Positions 48,191 to 59,214 of a DNA stretch of 64,000 bases are shown here, in pieces. The stretch lies in NCBI RefSeq assembly GCF_008831285.2, contig NC_045140.1, forward strand, positions 9,050,505-9,114,504. The letters run 5' to 3'. This stretch comes from Nymphaea colorata. Lineage: Eukaryota > Streptophyta > Magnoliopsida > Nymphaeales > Nymphaeaceae. A model generated the notes under the pieces. The model had not been told where the DNA came from. It did not search any database and saw nothing but the letters and a program-made list of their open reading frames with translations. Within the stretch, counting starts at the first letter, position 1. Each line of letters starts with the position of its first letter. A program made the position numbers and the translations under genes.

Positions 48191-49020
48191 GATTACAAAA
48201 ATGTTCATAACTACTCTTTCTATCCTAAAGACGTTGAAGATAGAAGTACTTAATTTAAAAGCCGATATTGAACAGTTAAAAACCCAAATCCAGGAACTAC
48301 AAAAATTGAAGCTCCAAATAGAAAAATTAGCCAAACCCAAAAACACCCTTGTAAAAGAAAAAGAGACAGTGACAATCATAGAACCTATGGAAGTATGAAA
48401 AGCACCTATGAAACCTAGCCAAGCTAAAAACCAAAACCTCAATAACTGTTTCCTGAAACCTGAACTGAAGTTTAAAGCTACCCAATTCATCCCTCCACAA
48501 ATCCAAACCTAAGCACAAAAAGTAAAAAAGGAGAAATAAAGCCATAATTTAATCATAACCAATTACATAAAAAACCTAAAACAAGTAACCGATTACCTAA
48601 ATAAGAACCCAAGAGAAATCAAACAACCCAAAAACATTACCATAAGCCTGCCTGGAATTAATAAACTCATAGCCTATCTGGAAACCAGTCCTAATTTAGT
48701 AAAAACCACATATAGCTATGGCCTCCTACATACTGTATACACCAACATAGGAAAAGAGTTAGAACTAATCCCAGAAGTTTGTAGAGCAGTAAGAAGATAC
48801 TTGGAAGTAACTATGGCAGCCCTTATTTATGCCTGTTTCTACTCTGCACTACTGGAAATATTGCCAGAAAAGATACTACCCCCAATTCATTATGTGAAAC
48901 TAGGATTAACAAAAGAAATGGTGGAAACCGAGCCACAAGTACAAGTTGAATTACTTCTCCCAGAAATAATCAACTTATTTTCAAAAAATAGGGCTAAGAG
49001 CATGCAACTCATCTTTGAAT
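48189..49020 (+). pseudogene. 3'-terminal ORF of the endogenous pararetrovirus (coiled coil; possible transactivator-type)
   Basis: An open 69-codon stretch (48189-48398) is a strong coiled coil with Leu/Ile heptads (LKTLKIEVLNLKADIEQLKT). After stops, related open sequence runs to 49020 (EVCRAVRRYLEVTMAALIYA; VKLGLTKEMVETEPQVQVEL). The place behind RNase H suggests the last ORF of a cavemo-/solendovirus-like genome, but no known domain could be confirmed. Confidence 0.4.
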
Positions 49021-49360
49021 AATTACTTCATCAATATAACAACTAGACGATATGGCTCTATGAATCTAAGGGACATCAAATTATTTACTCACAATCCCAG
49101 AAAACAAAAGAAGGCACACAAGAAGAGCTATACAAGTTGGAAACTCTTGTGAAACCAGTAGAAATACCAAAAACCAGAATGCTCAAAACTTCCCGAACCA
49201 TGTGAAGTCACACTTCAGTAAAAGACCTACTAATAGTCTTATCCCTTCAATCACTATCGTATTTATACAGAAAAGCTGAGGATAGTGACTAAAGGGAGAT
49301 AAGTGCGCGCAATCAACTCAGCCAAAAGCAGGTTCTCAAGTCATTCATCTGAAAGAAGAT

Positions 49361-49445
49361 CCACTCCAGAATTGAGGTGACATAAAGAAGGCCACTCAAG
49401 AATTGAGGCGACGTAAAGAAGAGATTCGCAATTCCACTCTACCAT
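49361..49445 (+). promoter_or_regulatory. Pararetrovirus promoter remnant: 30-bp direct repeat and as-1-like site
   Basis: Two copies of a 30-bp unit (CCACTCCAGAATTGAGGTGA... at 49361-49390 and CCACTCAAGAATTGAGGCGA... at 49392-49421) stand in tandem. The second contains GACGTAAAG, followed by GATTCGCAATTCCACTCTACC. This resembles the as-1 region of the caulimovirus 35S promoter (GACGTAAGGGATGACGC then a CCCACT block). No TATA box follows before the sequence changes near 49445, so the promoter is cut. Confidence 0.5.
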
Positions 49446-49720
49446 GCACACAAAGCTCCTGTGCTGGACCTTGAGGGTCCCTCGTTCACTACTCTGACTC
49501 CAGCCAAACATGCCAGGTCCTTCTTCATCTCCACCATCTCTTGCTCCGATGGCCCCAAGACCCCTCGCCCATCTACAATCACTGATTCCATAGCCATTTA
49601 GGTTTTCAGGAGATTCTTCCTTACTAAAGCTGCCCCACCCTCACCCAAAAGGTCTTCCATTCCCTCCATGGCCACTTGGAAAATGGCGGCCCTTGCTGTG
49701 ATGAAACCCTCCTTCGAATG
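49446..49720 (-). pseudogene. Unrecognised disrupted ORF, interrupted by a small hAT-like element
   Basis: The minus strand is open on both sides of the hAT-like insert: upstream YHPKGETLCHS (50090-50056) runs in frame into KEGFITARAAIFQVAMEGME and on to a stop at about 49600. A second open piece starts MAMESVIVDGRGVLGPSEQE and ends near 49443. GC content is higher than in the surroundings. I do not recognise the protein; it may be a host gene fragment or part of an element. Confidence 0.35.
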
Positions 49721-50055
49721 CAAGCCTGGGCATCAGGCCGGACCAGTTCAATAAGGAGCCGGGCCCGGGCCCAGTCTGACTATTAAAACCCGAGCCCAAG
49801 CCTGGCTCGAGTCCAACCCAATTAAATTAAAAAGTATATTTTTAATATAAAAAATATTAATGTAATTAATTGTAATAAAACAATATATATATATAAATGA
49901 ATAAAATAAATATTAAAAAATATCAGGCGGGCCCAACCGGGCTGGGTACCTGCCGGTGGTCCGGCCCGGTGGCACCACGCGGTGCCCTTTTCTCCAAGCC
50001 AGGGCCCAAGTCGGGCCGGGTACCCGCCGGTGGCCCAGCCCGGTGCCCAGCCTTA
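49721..50055. mobile_element. Small non-autonomous hAT-like element (335 bp)
   Basis: Ends: CAAGCCTGGGCATCAGGCC at left; read inward at right TAAGGCTGGGCACCGGGC. Flanking 8-mers TTCGAATG (49713-49720) and CTCGAATG (50056-50063) match in 7 of 8 positions. GC-rich ends surround an AT-rich core. It interrupts an open frame on the minus strand. Confidence 0.7.
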
Positions 50056-50204
50056 CTCGAATGGCATAGAGTTTCACCCTTTGGATGGTAGTTGCAGTTA
50101 AAAAGTAGGTAACACAATTAGTAAACAACTGCAAAGAAACTTGTTGCCCTTCTGCTTTGTATGACATGTAATTAATACAATTACGGGCATTCTTCTCCCC
50201 TATC
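50056..50204. other. Short host spacer between two hAT-like elements
   Basis: It holds the continuation of the disrupted minus-strand ORF (to about 50090) and then AT-rich, intron-like sequence. Confidence 0.35.
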
Positions 50205-50512
50205 TTTGCAAGCCTGGCCATCAAGCTAGCCCCGCCTGGTAAGGAGCCTGAGCCTGGCCCTACCATTCAAATCCAAGCCTGAGCCCAGCTCGATTAAATT
50301 AAAAAATATATTTTTTAATAGAAAATATAAATATAATTAATTGTAATAAAATATAATAAAATAAACATTAAAAAATATCTGGTCCACCCGGGCTGATCGG
50401 GCCCAACTGGGCCGGCCCAATCAATTATTAGGCCGGCACGGTGCCCTTTTTCTTGGGCTCGAGCTCGAGTCGAGTTGGGTACTGGGTACCCACCGACAGC
50501 CCGGTGCCTTAG
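50205..50512. mobile_element. Second small hAT-like element, related to the one at 49721
   Basis: It begins CAAGCCTGGCCATCAAG and ends CAGCCCGGTGCCTTA, with an AT-rich core (AATTAATTGTAATAAAA) like its neighbour. No matching flanking 8-mers were found (TATCTTTG at left, GTCCCCAA at right), so its ends are less sure. Confidence 0.55.
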
Positions 50513-50883
50513 TCCCCAATCCTTGGTCCATTTGGAGGGGTTTGGGTTCGTCAAGTTTCTCCCTCCATTCATCCATGGCATTTTGCTCATCTCTGCCTTT
50601 TCTTATTTCTAAATTCTAGTCGACCCTCTTGGTTGAATTCCATCAATTTGCTTAATGACTCTCATCAATCTGTCCCATTGACTGGCAAGGCCTATACTGG
50701 CAAAACGCAAAGGTGGCTAGAATCACCGCATTCGAGTATGCATTTCTCTTTCCTCTATGCATGTGCTTCTTGCACTACTTGTGATTTTGAACTGCTTGAT
50801 TTGAGAACTTGTTTATCTTTGCATTTGCCCATGTGCTCCTCACTGGCTCTGGCTCTCTGCTGATTCAGAAACTGAAGCACAAG
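50513..50883. other. Flanking sequence next to Gypsy element B, no recognised gene
   Basis: A short minus-strand reading frame (AMDEWREKLDEPKPLQMDQG at about 50582-50523) looks protein-like but is not recognised; the rest shows nothing clear. The five bases ACAAG (50879-50883) would be the target duplication of element B if they recur at its far end. Confidence 0.3.
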
Positions 50884-53800
50884 TGTTCGCATCCCCAAAA
50901 TTTTGGTTTTTAGTTTTGTAGTGCTTCAGAAAAATGAGAGAGAAAGGGACTCATACGTCAGTACGAGGATAAACCGTTCCTAGCGCCTTTACCGGGGGTA
51001 ATCAATCCAAGGGCTATGTTTATTATTGATGCATTTCATTTTGGCTTAAACATCTTTTTCATTGTATATGTTGTATAGAAAAATATTGAAAGTTTAATAT
51101 TTCAAACTTTTGAAAAGGTTATTGAAGAATTACTTGAGAATGTGAAATATTTTGAGAAAAACTATAATTGAAAAGTCTTTGTAAATATCATTTGGAAAGC
51201 TTGAGAAATCATTTTGAAATCACTTTAGTGTTTCCTTAAGACTTTAACTAGGTTTGAGATTTTACTTTAATTCAGTTACTACCTAGTTAGAGCTCCATCT
51301 TAAGTGTTAAGTGAATATGGATGCATGAATGGATTGATCCTATATGATTCATTCCTCCACAACATTCATCTAAAGGCATTCCTACCATCACATACATCTA
51401 AGATTTTTGTTTTTATAATTTTAAAATGAATTAGAGTTGTAGACCATCAAGCATAAATCCAATATTGGGTCATTACTTGATTTTTAGTCTTGATAAAGTT
51501 GGTAAATAAAAAGAATAGAAGAAATGAAATACTCACATGAAAAGAAAGTGAGAGAGAGATAGAAAAAGAATAGAAGAAATGAAATGAAAATAAAGAGAGA
51601 GAGAGATAGAAAAAGACATGCATATACGTGTACATATCATCATATATACACATATATGAAGTTTAAAAGAAAAGGGGTATTGATTTGAAAAGAAAGAGAG
51701 GTTTTAGAGGTAAAGAGAAATATACATACGTATATGTGTGTATGTATAAGAAAGTTTATAAGGAGAGATATTTGTCTTGAAAAGAGAAATAAAATATTCA
51801 AAAGAGAGGAAATAGAATACATGTATATACTCATTCATGTGCATATGAAAATTTGTAAAATAGAATGTGGAAGCATAGAGAGAAAATGATGAAGAGAATC
51901 ATCATGTGTATAACATGTATATATATACTTTCATAAGATTAGAAATCAAGAAATAACTTAAAATAACTGACTTTAAATTTGATGTATACTGGAGGGGAGA
52001 TTGAACTCGCAAGAGTTCAAGCTAAGTCTCCAAAGCCATATTAGAAAGGGTTTTTCGAAAATATTTTGGAGAGTATGATTTCAAATATTTTTGGTATATG
52101 AATATGAAACATAGTTACTTAGTTTGTTACAAAGGAATATGTTTCTTCCATGGTTAGGTATGGAAGAAAAAGAAACCATACGATACATTTGGGTTCCTAA
52201 TAGGATGATTTAGACAAGGAAACTAATGCAAAATGACATGCAAATGCGTATTAATATGTACATATTTGTGAGGGTTTTTCCCGGGTTGGACAAGTCCCAA
52301 CCTCAAAAATTGACATAGAATAAGAAGAAAATCTCAAATCATACTTTCATTCTCACCATGTATTCACATATGAATGGAAAATCAACCAACTATGCAAAGA
52401 TAATATCTTGAAATAAAGCAATATTTAAGGAAAGATAGAGAGAGAGAGAGAGAGAGCATGATTCAACCATAAAATGAAATATCATCCCATCTTCTCTCGC
52501 TCCCAGCGCACTCGAGCATAGTTTCTTGACTCTAAAATAGAGATTAAGAGTTGTCTCATATAGCCTTAGAGAGATGAAGAAGAGAAAAAATAAAGAAACC
52601 AAATCAAGGTTACATTCAACAAAAGGTAAAACATGATGCAATCATAAACTGAAATATCACCTCATCTTCTCATGCTCCTGGTGCACGCAAGCATAGCTTC
52701 TTGACTCTAAAATAAAGATTGAAAGTTATCTCATATGACTATGGAGAGATGAAGAAGAGAGAAAATGGGTGAAGCAAAACAAAGCTATATTCAATAAAAG
52801 AGATAGCATAATTAAATCATAAAATGAAATGTTAGCTCATCTTCTCATGCTCCCGGTGCACTCAAAAATAGCCTCTTGACTTTCAAATAGAGATTTTAGA
52901 GCTATCTTGTACGACCATAGGGAGATGAAGAATGCAAGAAATAAAGAAAAGCGTGGAGTGGGATGTGGATTACATACCTCTTATGAGAATGATTTTGGGA
53001 AGAAAATTATCACCCTTGCTTGGAATGATCTTAGATTCACCATGAATAGAGCTCCAAGATGATGATGATGCAGCCTCCAAGAGATCTTCATACTCTATTG
53101 AAGAGTTGTAGCTTGATGAAGCTTTCTCCAAGTTGGAGATGAAGAGATAAATGAAAAGAAACAAGAAGAAGGAAATTGAGGAATAGAGCAAAAAACTCTA
53201 AGTGCTCAAGTAAGAATGCACTAGTGCTTCTCCAAGGGCGAGCTCATTGCCCAAGAGGGGGGCAATTGGGGTACTTATAGAGAGTTTTGGAGCCAAAACT
53301 TAAAATTTATTTTTTTTTTTTTTTAATTTCACAATATTTTCATACGAATTTCAAGTAATTTTGAATTATTTTTATTTTTTTAAAAGAAATATATTTAAAA
53401 TGAGTATGATTGCCCATTGGGTCTGTAAATCCATTTTTGAAGTGTAGGTAGCACTAATGCCCTCTTAAAAATGGCCAAAAATGCCCTCCAACGATCAACT
53501 TTTGAAGAAAAATGGGGCATGCATACTATGTAGGCCCCAAAAGGCTCTCAGCAGCGCCTGCGCGTGAGACCGCGCATAAGATCGTGCGGTCGTGCCATCG
53601 TGCAGGGCGATCGTGCACACATCCATGTGCGTTTCGCAACACGCGGTCGTGCAACTGTGTGTCGTGCAACTTCGCATCGTGAGGCGCACAAAAACTCAAT
53701 TTTTTTTAATTTAAACAAAATCAAATAAAATCCAATGAAGTAAAATTAAAATGTTGTTTATATAAGAAGCATAAAAACATTTTTTTTAAAAAAAATGTGT

Positions 53801-54138
53801 AAAAGAAAAAAATTTGTTAAAAATGTGCGGTTGACTCCATTTCGCGGCACTCCGAGCTCGTTTTGAATTCGATTTTGGTTCAGTCGGTTGTCGACTCGTT
53901 CGAGCATGCGACTTGGGTTTAAAACATGTTTTGCCATGAGAATGAGACCTTAATACAGAGGGAAGGTCCGCACACGCGCGACGTTCAATTTTGTCGTTTT
54001 GCACTTAATTCGAATTTTGGGTTTGAAGTGCTTGATTTGGATCTGAACTTGAGTTTTGGATCTAATTTAGATCCAAAAATTGGGTTTTGTGTTTTGGTAA
54101 AAGAGCATAGCATTTTGAAAAAAATTGGGGTGATTACA
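50884..54138 (-). repeat. 3' LTR of Gypsy element B (3,255 bp)
   Basis: On the minus strand it begins TGTAATCACCCCAA at 54138 and ends GGGGATGCGAACA at 50884. It includes the 175-bp tandem array (about 52430-52960) and the CpG-rich block (53545-53695). A complete LTR without large insertions, it is the best reference copy in the window. Confidence 0.9.
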
Positions 54139-54574
54139 GATGCCCCTCTTTGTTACTAAGTCAGTGCTAGCCGTGCTTAGTGACAAAGATAAGCACCCCA
54201 GATTTTTCAAACAAAACATGTGTAGAGTGATGTTTCAGGCTTACCCCTTCACTTGAATGGGTTGTTTGAGCTTAAATTACAGACTTAACCCCTTACCTAC
54301 ACGGGTTTGCCAATATTAAATTTAGGTTTGACCCCCTTGAAATGGGTTGCTTTGGCTTGCATTGTAGGTTTGACCCATTACCTATGTGGGTTGCCCTCAT
54401 ATTGCAGGTTTTACCATTTACCTGTATGGGCTGCTCTCACATATGGATCGATAATAAAAAAAAATGCCCCAGTGTAATTGTCATGTTTTATGACTAGAAG
54501 AATCCAGATTGAAAGGTAGATTAGATGAGGAAACATAAATATTTGACATTGATTGGAAAGTGAATACAAGAGGG
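54139..54574 (-). other. Element B 3' untranslated region and polypurine tract
   Basis: Just before the LTR the minus strand reads AACAAAGAGGGGCATC, the likely polypurine tract that primes plus-strand synthesis. Repeated GGGTTTGCC/GGGTTGC blocks fill 54240-54430, as in element A. Confidence 0.65.
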
Positions 54575-55900
54575 CTAGGCATAGAATTTCTTGAGGTGCA
54601 GGGCGTTAATAGGATCGGCAAGTTTCACCCCATTAGCATCAATCAGTCAGTATGAATTACGGGGCAAGACTTCCTTAATAACATATGGGCCTTCCCAGTT
54701 TGGTGCCCACTTACCTCGTGGCCGTCCTCTGAAATACACCGTAGATCGTAGGACTAAGTCTTCTACTTTGAACTGTCTCTCAATAACTGACTTGACAAAT
54801 TGTCTCGCCACTCTTTGGCGATAAGCTTCAGCATGTTCGGCCACTTTTAGCCTCTTTTTATCTAGCAAATCGAGCTGCATTAGCCTTTTCTACTGTTATT
54901 GTTTTAGAGGAAGTTCTATAAGAGAAGCGAACTTCAAAGCGGGTTTCAATACATGTAATGGTAAAACCACTTCTGTTCCATAGCCTAATTCTACTGGAGT
55001 CACATTTGTTGGAGTTCTCATACTGGTGCAATATGCCCATAGAGCGTTATACATCTTTTAATGTCAGTCTCTTCTAGTTTCTACTGTCTGTTCCAAAATG
55101 CGGATCAGGATATTGTTGGTGGCCTCTGCTTGCCCATTGCCTTAGGGATAATAAGGAGCTGAAAGATTATGCATGATGCGGTATTTATTGCACAACTGCC
55201 TCATCTTTTCATTTTTGAAATGACTCCTGTTGTCATAAATTATATCATGAGGGACTCCAAATCTGCAAAGAAGATTTTTGTGAATGAATGACATTACATG
55301 ACACCCTTCTACTGTCTTGAGTGTGACGACCTCTACCCATTTGGTACAATAGTCTAATGCAGCAAAAAAATACTTGTGGCCATCAGAAGCTGAAGGGGAT
55401 ATTGGTCCGACTACATCGAATGTCCACATTGAAAATGGCCAAGGAGAAGTTACAGAATACAAGTGAAGGTTGGGGCATGGATCATTGGATAATGCAGTTG
55501 ACATTCTTTGCATCTTTTGACGAATTGGTGATAAACTTTTTGCATAGTAGTCCAATAATATCCTGCTCCAATTATCTGTTTGGTTAGGGTTTGGTAACCA
55601 ACATGGCCCCCACAGTCCCCTCGATATGACTCTTCGATGACTTCTTTTGCCTCATCCTCATCGAGACACCGAGAGTATTCAATACTAAATCCATGTCTGT
55701 ATAACACTTCTGCAAGAATAAGGTACCTTGTTGACATATGTTGAATTGCTTTTCTTTCATTTTTTGACATTCTAGTCGAGGGTTCTCTGCTTTCAATGTA
55801 CCTTTTAATGTCATAATACCAAGGCTTATTTCCTTCTTGGATATGATGAACATGTTTCACCGCTTCAAAAGCAGGGTATTCTAACATTCTAATTTCAAAA
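54575..55900 (-). pseudogene. Integrase of Gypsy element B
   Basis: The zinc finger shows HVHHIQEGNKPWYY then GGHVGYQTL and RCKECQLH (about 55850-55500). The core begins WTFDVVGPISPS (first Asp near 55418), then IIYDNRSHFKNEKMRQL (second Asp near 55240), then YYPQGNGQAEATN (Glu near 55130; a frame change at about 55142). The C-terminal part RPRGKWAPNWEGPYVIKE is at 54732-54679 and the frame ends LHLKKFYA at 54575. All three catalytic residues are kept, but frames are split. Confidence 0.85.
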
Positions 55901-55999
55901 GAACAAATTGCTTCATTGGTTCAAAAGGAGATGGCGGACCCTAGACTCACGAGACCATCCGCAATAGGGTTACCTTCTCTTTTTATGTGAGTTAGTTGT

Positions 56000-56580
56000 A
56001 CTCCTTCAAACTGATGGATCAATGAAGTAGCGATCTCTTGATATGGCACCAACTTTTCATTTTTCACTTGTCATTCGCCATTCACTTGGTTTATGATAAG
56101 TTGAAAGTCACGAAAATTATGCACTCTTTTCACTTGAAAATAAATAAAGAACGAAGTCCTTGTATGAGGGCTTCATATTCAACCATGTTATAGGTACATA
56201 GAAAGTCATGTTTCAAAAAGTACGGGACCATTTCATCTTCTAGAGTGATGAGTAGGATGCTTATACCTACTCCCATCACATTCCTGTATCCATCAAAGTA
56301 CATCTTCCATATCAGAATTGTTTCCAATCTTAGTACATGTTCATATGAAAACTCATCATTAGTTTTGATCTCCTCGTACTGGGGAAAGTCTGCTAATTGA
56401 TCCGCAATGGCTTGTCCTTTGATTGACTTCTGGGACACATATTCAAGATCATATTGCATGAGTAGAACTTGCCATTTGGCGATGCGTCCATTAAGAAAGC
56501 ACTGTTCCAAGATGTACTTAAGAGGATTTAGCTTGAAAAGTATCTTGACTTCACAAGCTAATAAATAATGTACCAATGCT
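56000..56580 (-). pseudogene. End of first RNase H and archaeal-type RNase H of Gypsy element B
   Basis: The 148-codon ORF (56576-56130) starts in the end of the first RNase H (HYLLACEVKILFKLNPLKYI, SIKGQAIADQLADFP) and runs into the aRNH (KMYFDGYRNVMGVGISILLI, CTYNMVEYEALIQGLRSL). It shows the two RNase H domains next to each other in one frame, the hallmark of Ogre/Tat elements. Confidence 0.85.
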
Positions 56581-58098
56581 AGACAAGTTTTTTTTATTAG
56601 AGAGTACTTCTTCTCGTACTGGACAAAAGTTTTGCTAATGTAATAAATTGCATGCTTGATGCAACTTCCTTCCTCATATTATGCCAAAAAACCGCCACAT
56701 GCTGACTCATTCACTATGATGTAAAGCAGCAATGGTCTTCCTAACACCAGGGGTTTTAAAATTGGTGGATTTAGGAGGTATTTCTTGATCTTTTCAAATG
56801 ATTGTTGGCACATTTAAAACCTCATTCAAATTTGATGTCTTTTCTCAACAGCTGGTTGAATGGTTCACATCTCATGGCTAAATTAGAAACGAATCGTCTG
56901 ATAGACTAGATTCGTCCTTGCAAACTTTGCAACTCCTAGATATTGGTAGGTGATGGTATATTGATGATTGTTTTTAAGATCCATCTCGATCCCCCTCTTA
57001 CAGAGCTTGAAACTCAAAAGTTTATTCAACCCAAAACACACATTTTGATGAGTCAAACCGAGCTTGTACTATAATAGTCTCTCAAACACCTGGGTAAGGG
57101 TTTCAATGTGGTATTCTCTTGACTTAATCAATATGTCATCGATATATGCATCCATGATTTTGTGTATTTGGTCATGGAATGTAGCGGTCATGGCTCTTTG
57201 ATAAGTTGCTCCAGCATTCTTCAATTCAAACGGCATCATAATATAACAAAGTGCCCCATGATGTAGTAAAAGCGGTCTTTGGTTGATCTTTGACTACTAA
57301 TTTGATTTGGTTATATCCCGAATATCCATCTATGAATGAGAACATGGCAAAACCTGTGGTACTGTCTACCAACAAATCAATGTTCAGAAGTGGATAATCA
57401 TCTTTCGGTGTGGCCTTGTTCAAGTCTCGAAAGTCGATGCATAATCTGACTTTGCCATTTTTTTTGGGGACCATCATGATATTAGCTAACCATTCAGGGT
57501 AATCGATAGAACAAATGAATTTTGTCTTTAGTAGGTCCTGCAATCCTTCTTTTACAGGTCCTTCTAGTTGAGGATCAAGCTTGCGCAACTTTTGCTTAAC
57601 TAGCTTACAACTAGGATTTAAGGGCAAATGATGTTCAACGAACTGGGGGTCTAAGCCTGGCATATCTTCATATGTCCAAGCAAAAGCTTCTTGGTTACTT
57701 ATAAGAAACTCTACCAATCTTTTCTTCTCATCCACTGACAAATTGATACCAATTTGAAGGATTTTAGGACTCTCACTGGTTTCAATATGAATCTCTTCAA
57801 TTGGATCATTAACCAAGGACAAGGGATGTTCTTGTTTCTGAATCTGAGTGAATTCCGGTAATTCTGATTCGGGTATTGTCATATATTCCATTTCACTGAA
57901 TGCTTGTTTGACAAATGCTTTCTGGAAGGACTTTCGAGGAAAAATGAGAAACTGAGACATGTTGAGTTCCGGCATCCTGTAAAAAAGAGTGTAAAGGAAA
58001 GAATTGGATGAAATTAAAATTGACAACAAAAGATCACTTGCATTGCACATCAAAAAAAAAGTTCTTAGTTCATAGAAGGGGTCCTCACATGAGACCAA
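56580..58098 (-). pseudogene. Reverse transcriptase of Gypsy element B
   Basis: The ORF at 58098-57226 holds the pre-RT linker and RT fingers and palm: AWTYEDMPGLDPQFVEHHLP, LDPQLEGPVKEGLQDLLKTK, MMVPKKNGKVRLCIDFRDLN, LLVDSTTGFAMFSFIDGYSG. The catalytic YIDD is at 57146-57135 in the next frame, followed by QVFERLL and a connection with stops. A single frameshift near 57230 separates the two RT halves. Confidence 0.88.
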
Positions 58099-58212
58099 AC
58101 AAAAAGAAGTTTAAGATTACAAAATTCATGAGAAGATTTGAAACAAAAGTGAATACTATCAGCCCACAAGTTCTTCTTCAAATTTTTTCACGATACCCTA
58201 GCCCTCTCGTGT

Positions 58213-59184
58213 TCATCTGAAATGGGATACTAAAATTGCCTGCAAGATGCCATCTTCGTTCTTCCCGAGGCCAGTAAATGGATGATAGCCACATTTCAGA
58301 AGCAACTGAAATCGTTTAGGGTTTTTTATGAAATGAACATACAATAGGTGTTTTTGGTAACTTGTACGATTGCTTGAAACGGTATAAGCGCTTCCAGATG
58401 ATTCACCTATATCCATGTTTTGCAACCATTCTTCCAAAGGTCTATCCTTCGTTGTTCTTATGTTGGGTTCATCCACTGAATCAAGTGGCCTAGGGAGCAT
58501 TGGTTGCACCAACCTTTCGATCGGATCCTTAACATGTATGGTAATGACCGATGGGACAAAAATCCATTTGTGGCACTGATGAAGAGTAGATGGGATTCCT
58601 CGTACTTGGTGGATCCAATGTTGTCCCAGAAGTAAGTTATATGATGGTGGTACGTTCACCACATGGAATACAATGCAATGACTAGTGTTTTTAATGATCA
58701 CGTTCATGTCGAGGATAGCTTTGTTGTTCATGTCTCGGCCATCATATCCATAGATCTTGATATCATCAGAGCGATATTTGTCTTCACGAAATCCCAAAGC
58801 TTTGGCCGTGAGATCAAGACAAATATTTAAGCAACTTCCTCCATCGATCAATACATGTGGCACAGTCATCCCATTGACTTGGACGACGATATAAAGAGCA
58901 TCTACATGGTAATATCTCCATTTTGAAATGTCATCTTCTGAAAATGTAATTGACTGGTCCTTAGAGGGTCGAATCCAATCTCCCTCAACCATATGCTCTT
59001 CCAAGGGAAGAACCTCGCCCAAGTAGCATGGATCTTCGTCCGAAGAATCATCTGATGATTCATCATTGTCGGCTTGTAGGATAAAAGTCATTGGGTTTAT
59101 GAAAAGTTTTTTGCGTGAACTTTCTGTCTTGCCGTTCATCATAGCAATAAAATCCAGAGGTTTCTTTCCATGATCTGTCATCAT
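58213..59184 (-). pseudogene. Aspartic protease region of Gypsy element B
   Basis: A 323-codon open frame holds the retropepsin box VPHVLIDGGSCLNICLDLTA (58872-58813) and a LLLGQHWI block (58632-58609), the two conserved features of the fold. The first box has DGGS, as in element A. It lies between gag and RT as in other Gypsy elements. Confidence 0.85.
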
Positions 59185-59214
59185 GACTTTGTGGGAACTG
59201 TTTCCTTCACAAGG

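Larger units (their letters stand above)
43970..49445 (+). mobile_element. Endogenous pararetrovirus (Caulimoviridae-like), decayed
   Basis: No LTRs border this block, yet it has coat-like, movement-protein, aspartic protease, reverse transcriptase and RNase H parts on the plus strand, in the style of integrated plant pararetroviruses. The order coat, movement protein, then protease-RT-RNase H, then a coiled-coil ORF resembles cavemo-/solendovirus-type genomes (inference). It is very AT-rich. Stops, frameshifts and altered catalytic boxes show it cannot make a complete set of proteins. The left junction lies in Gypsy ORF1, the right near 49445. Confidence 0.8.
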
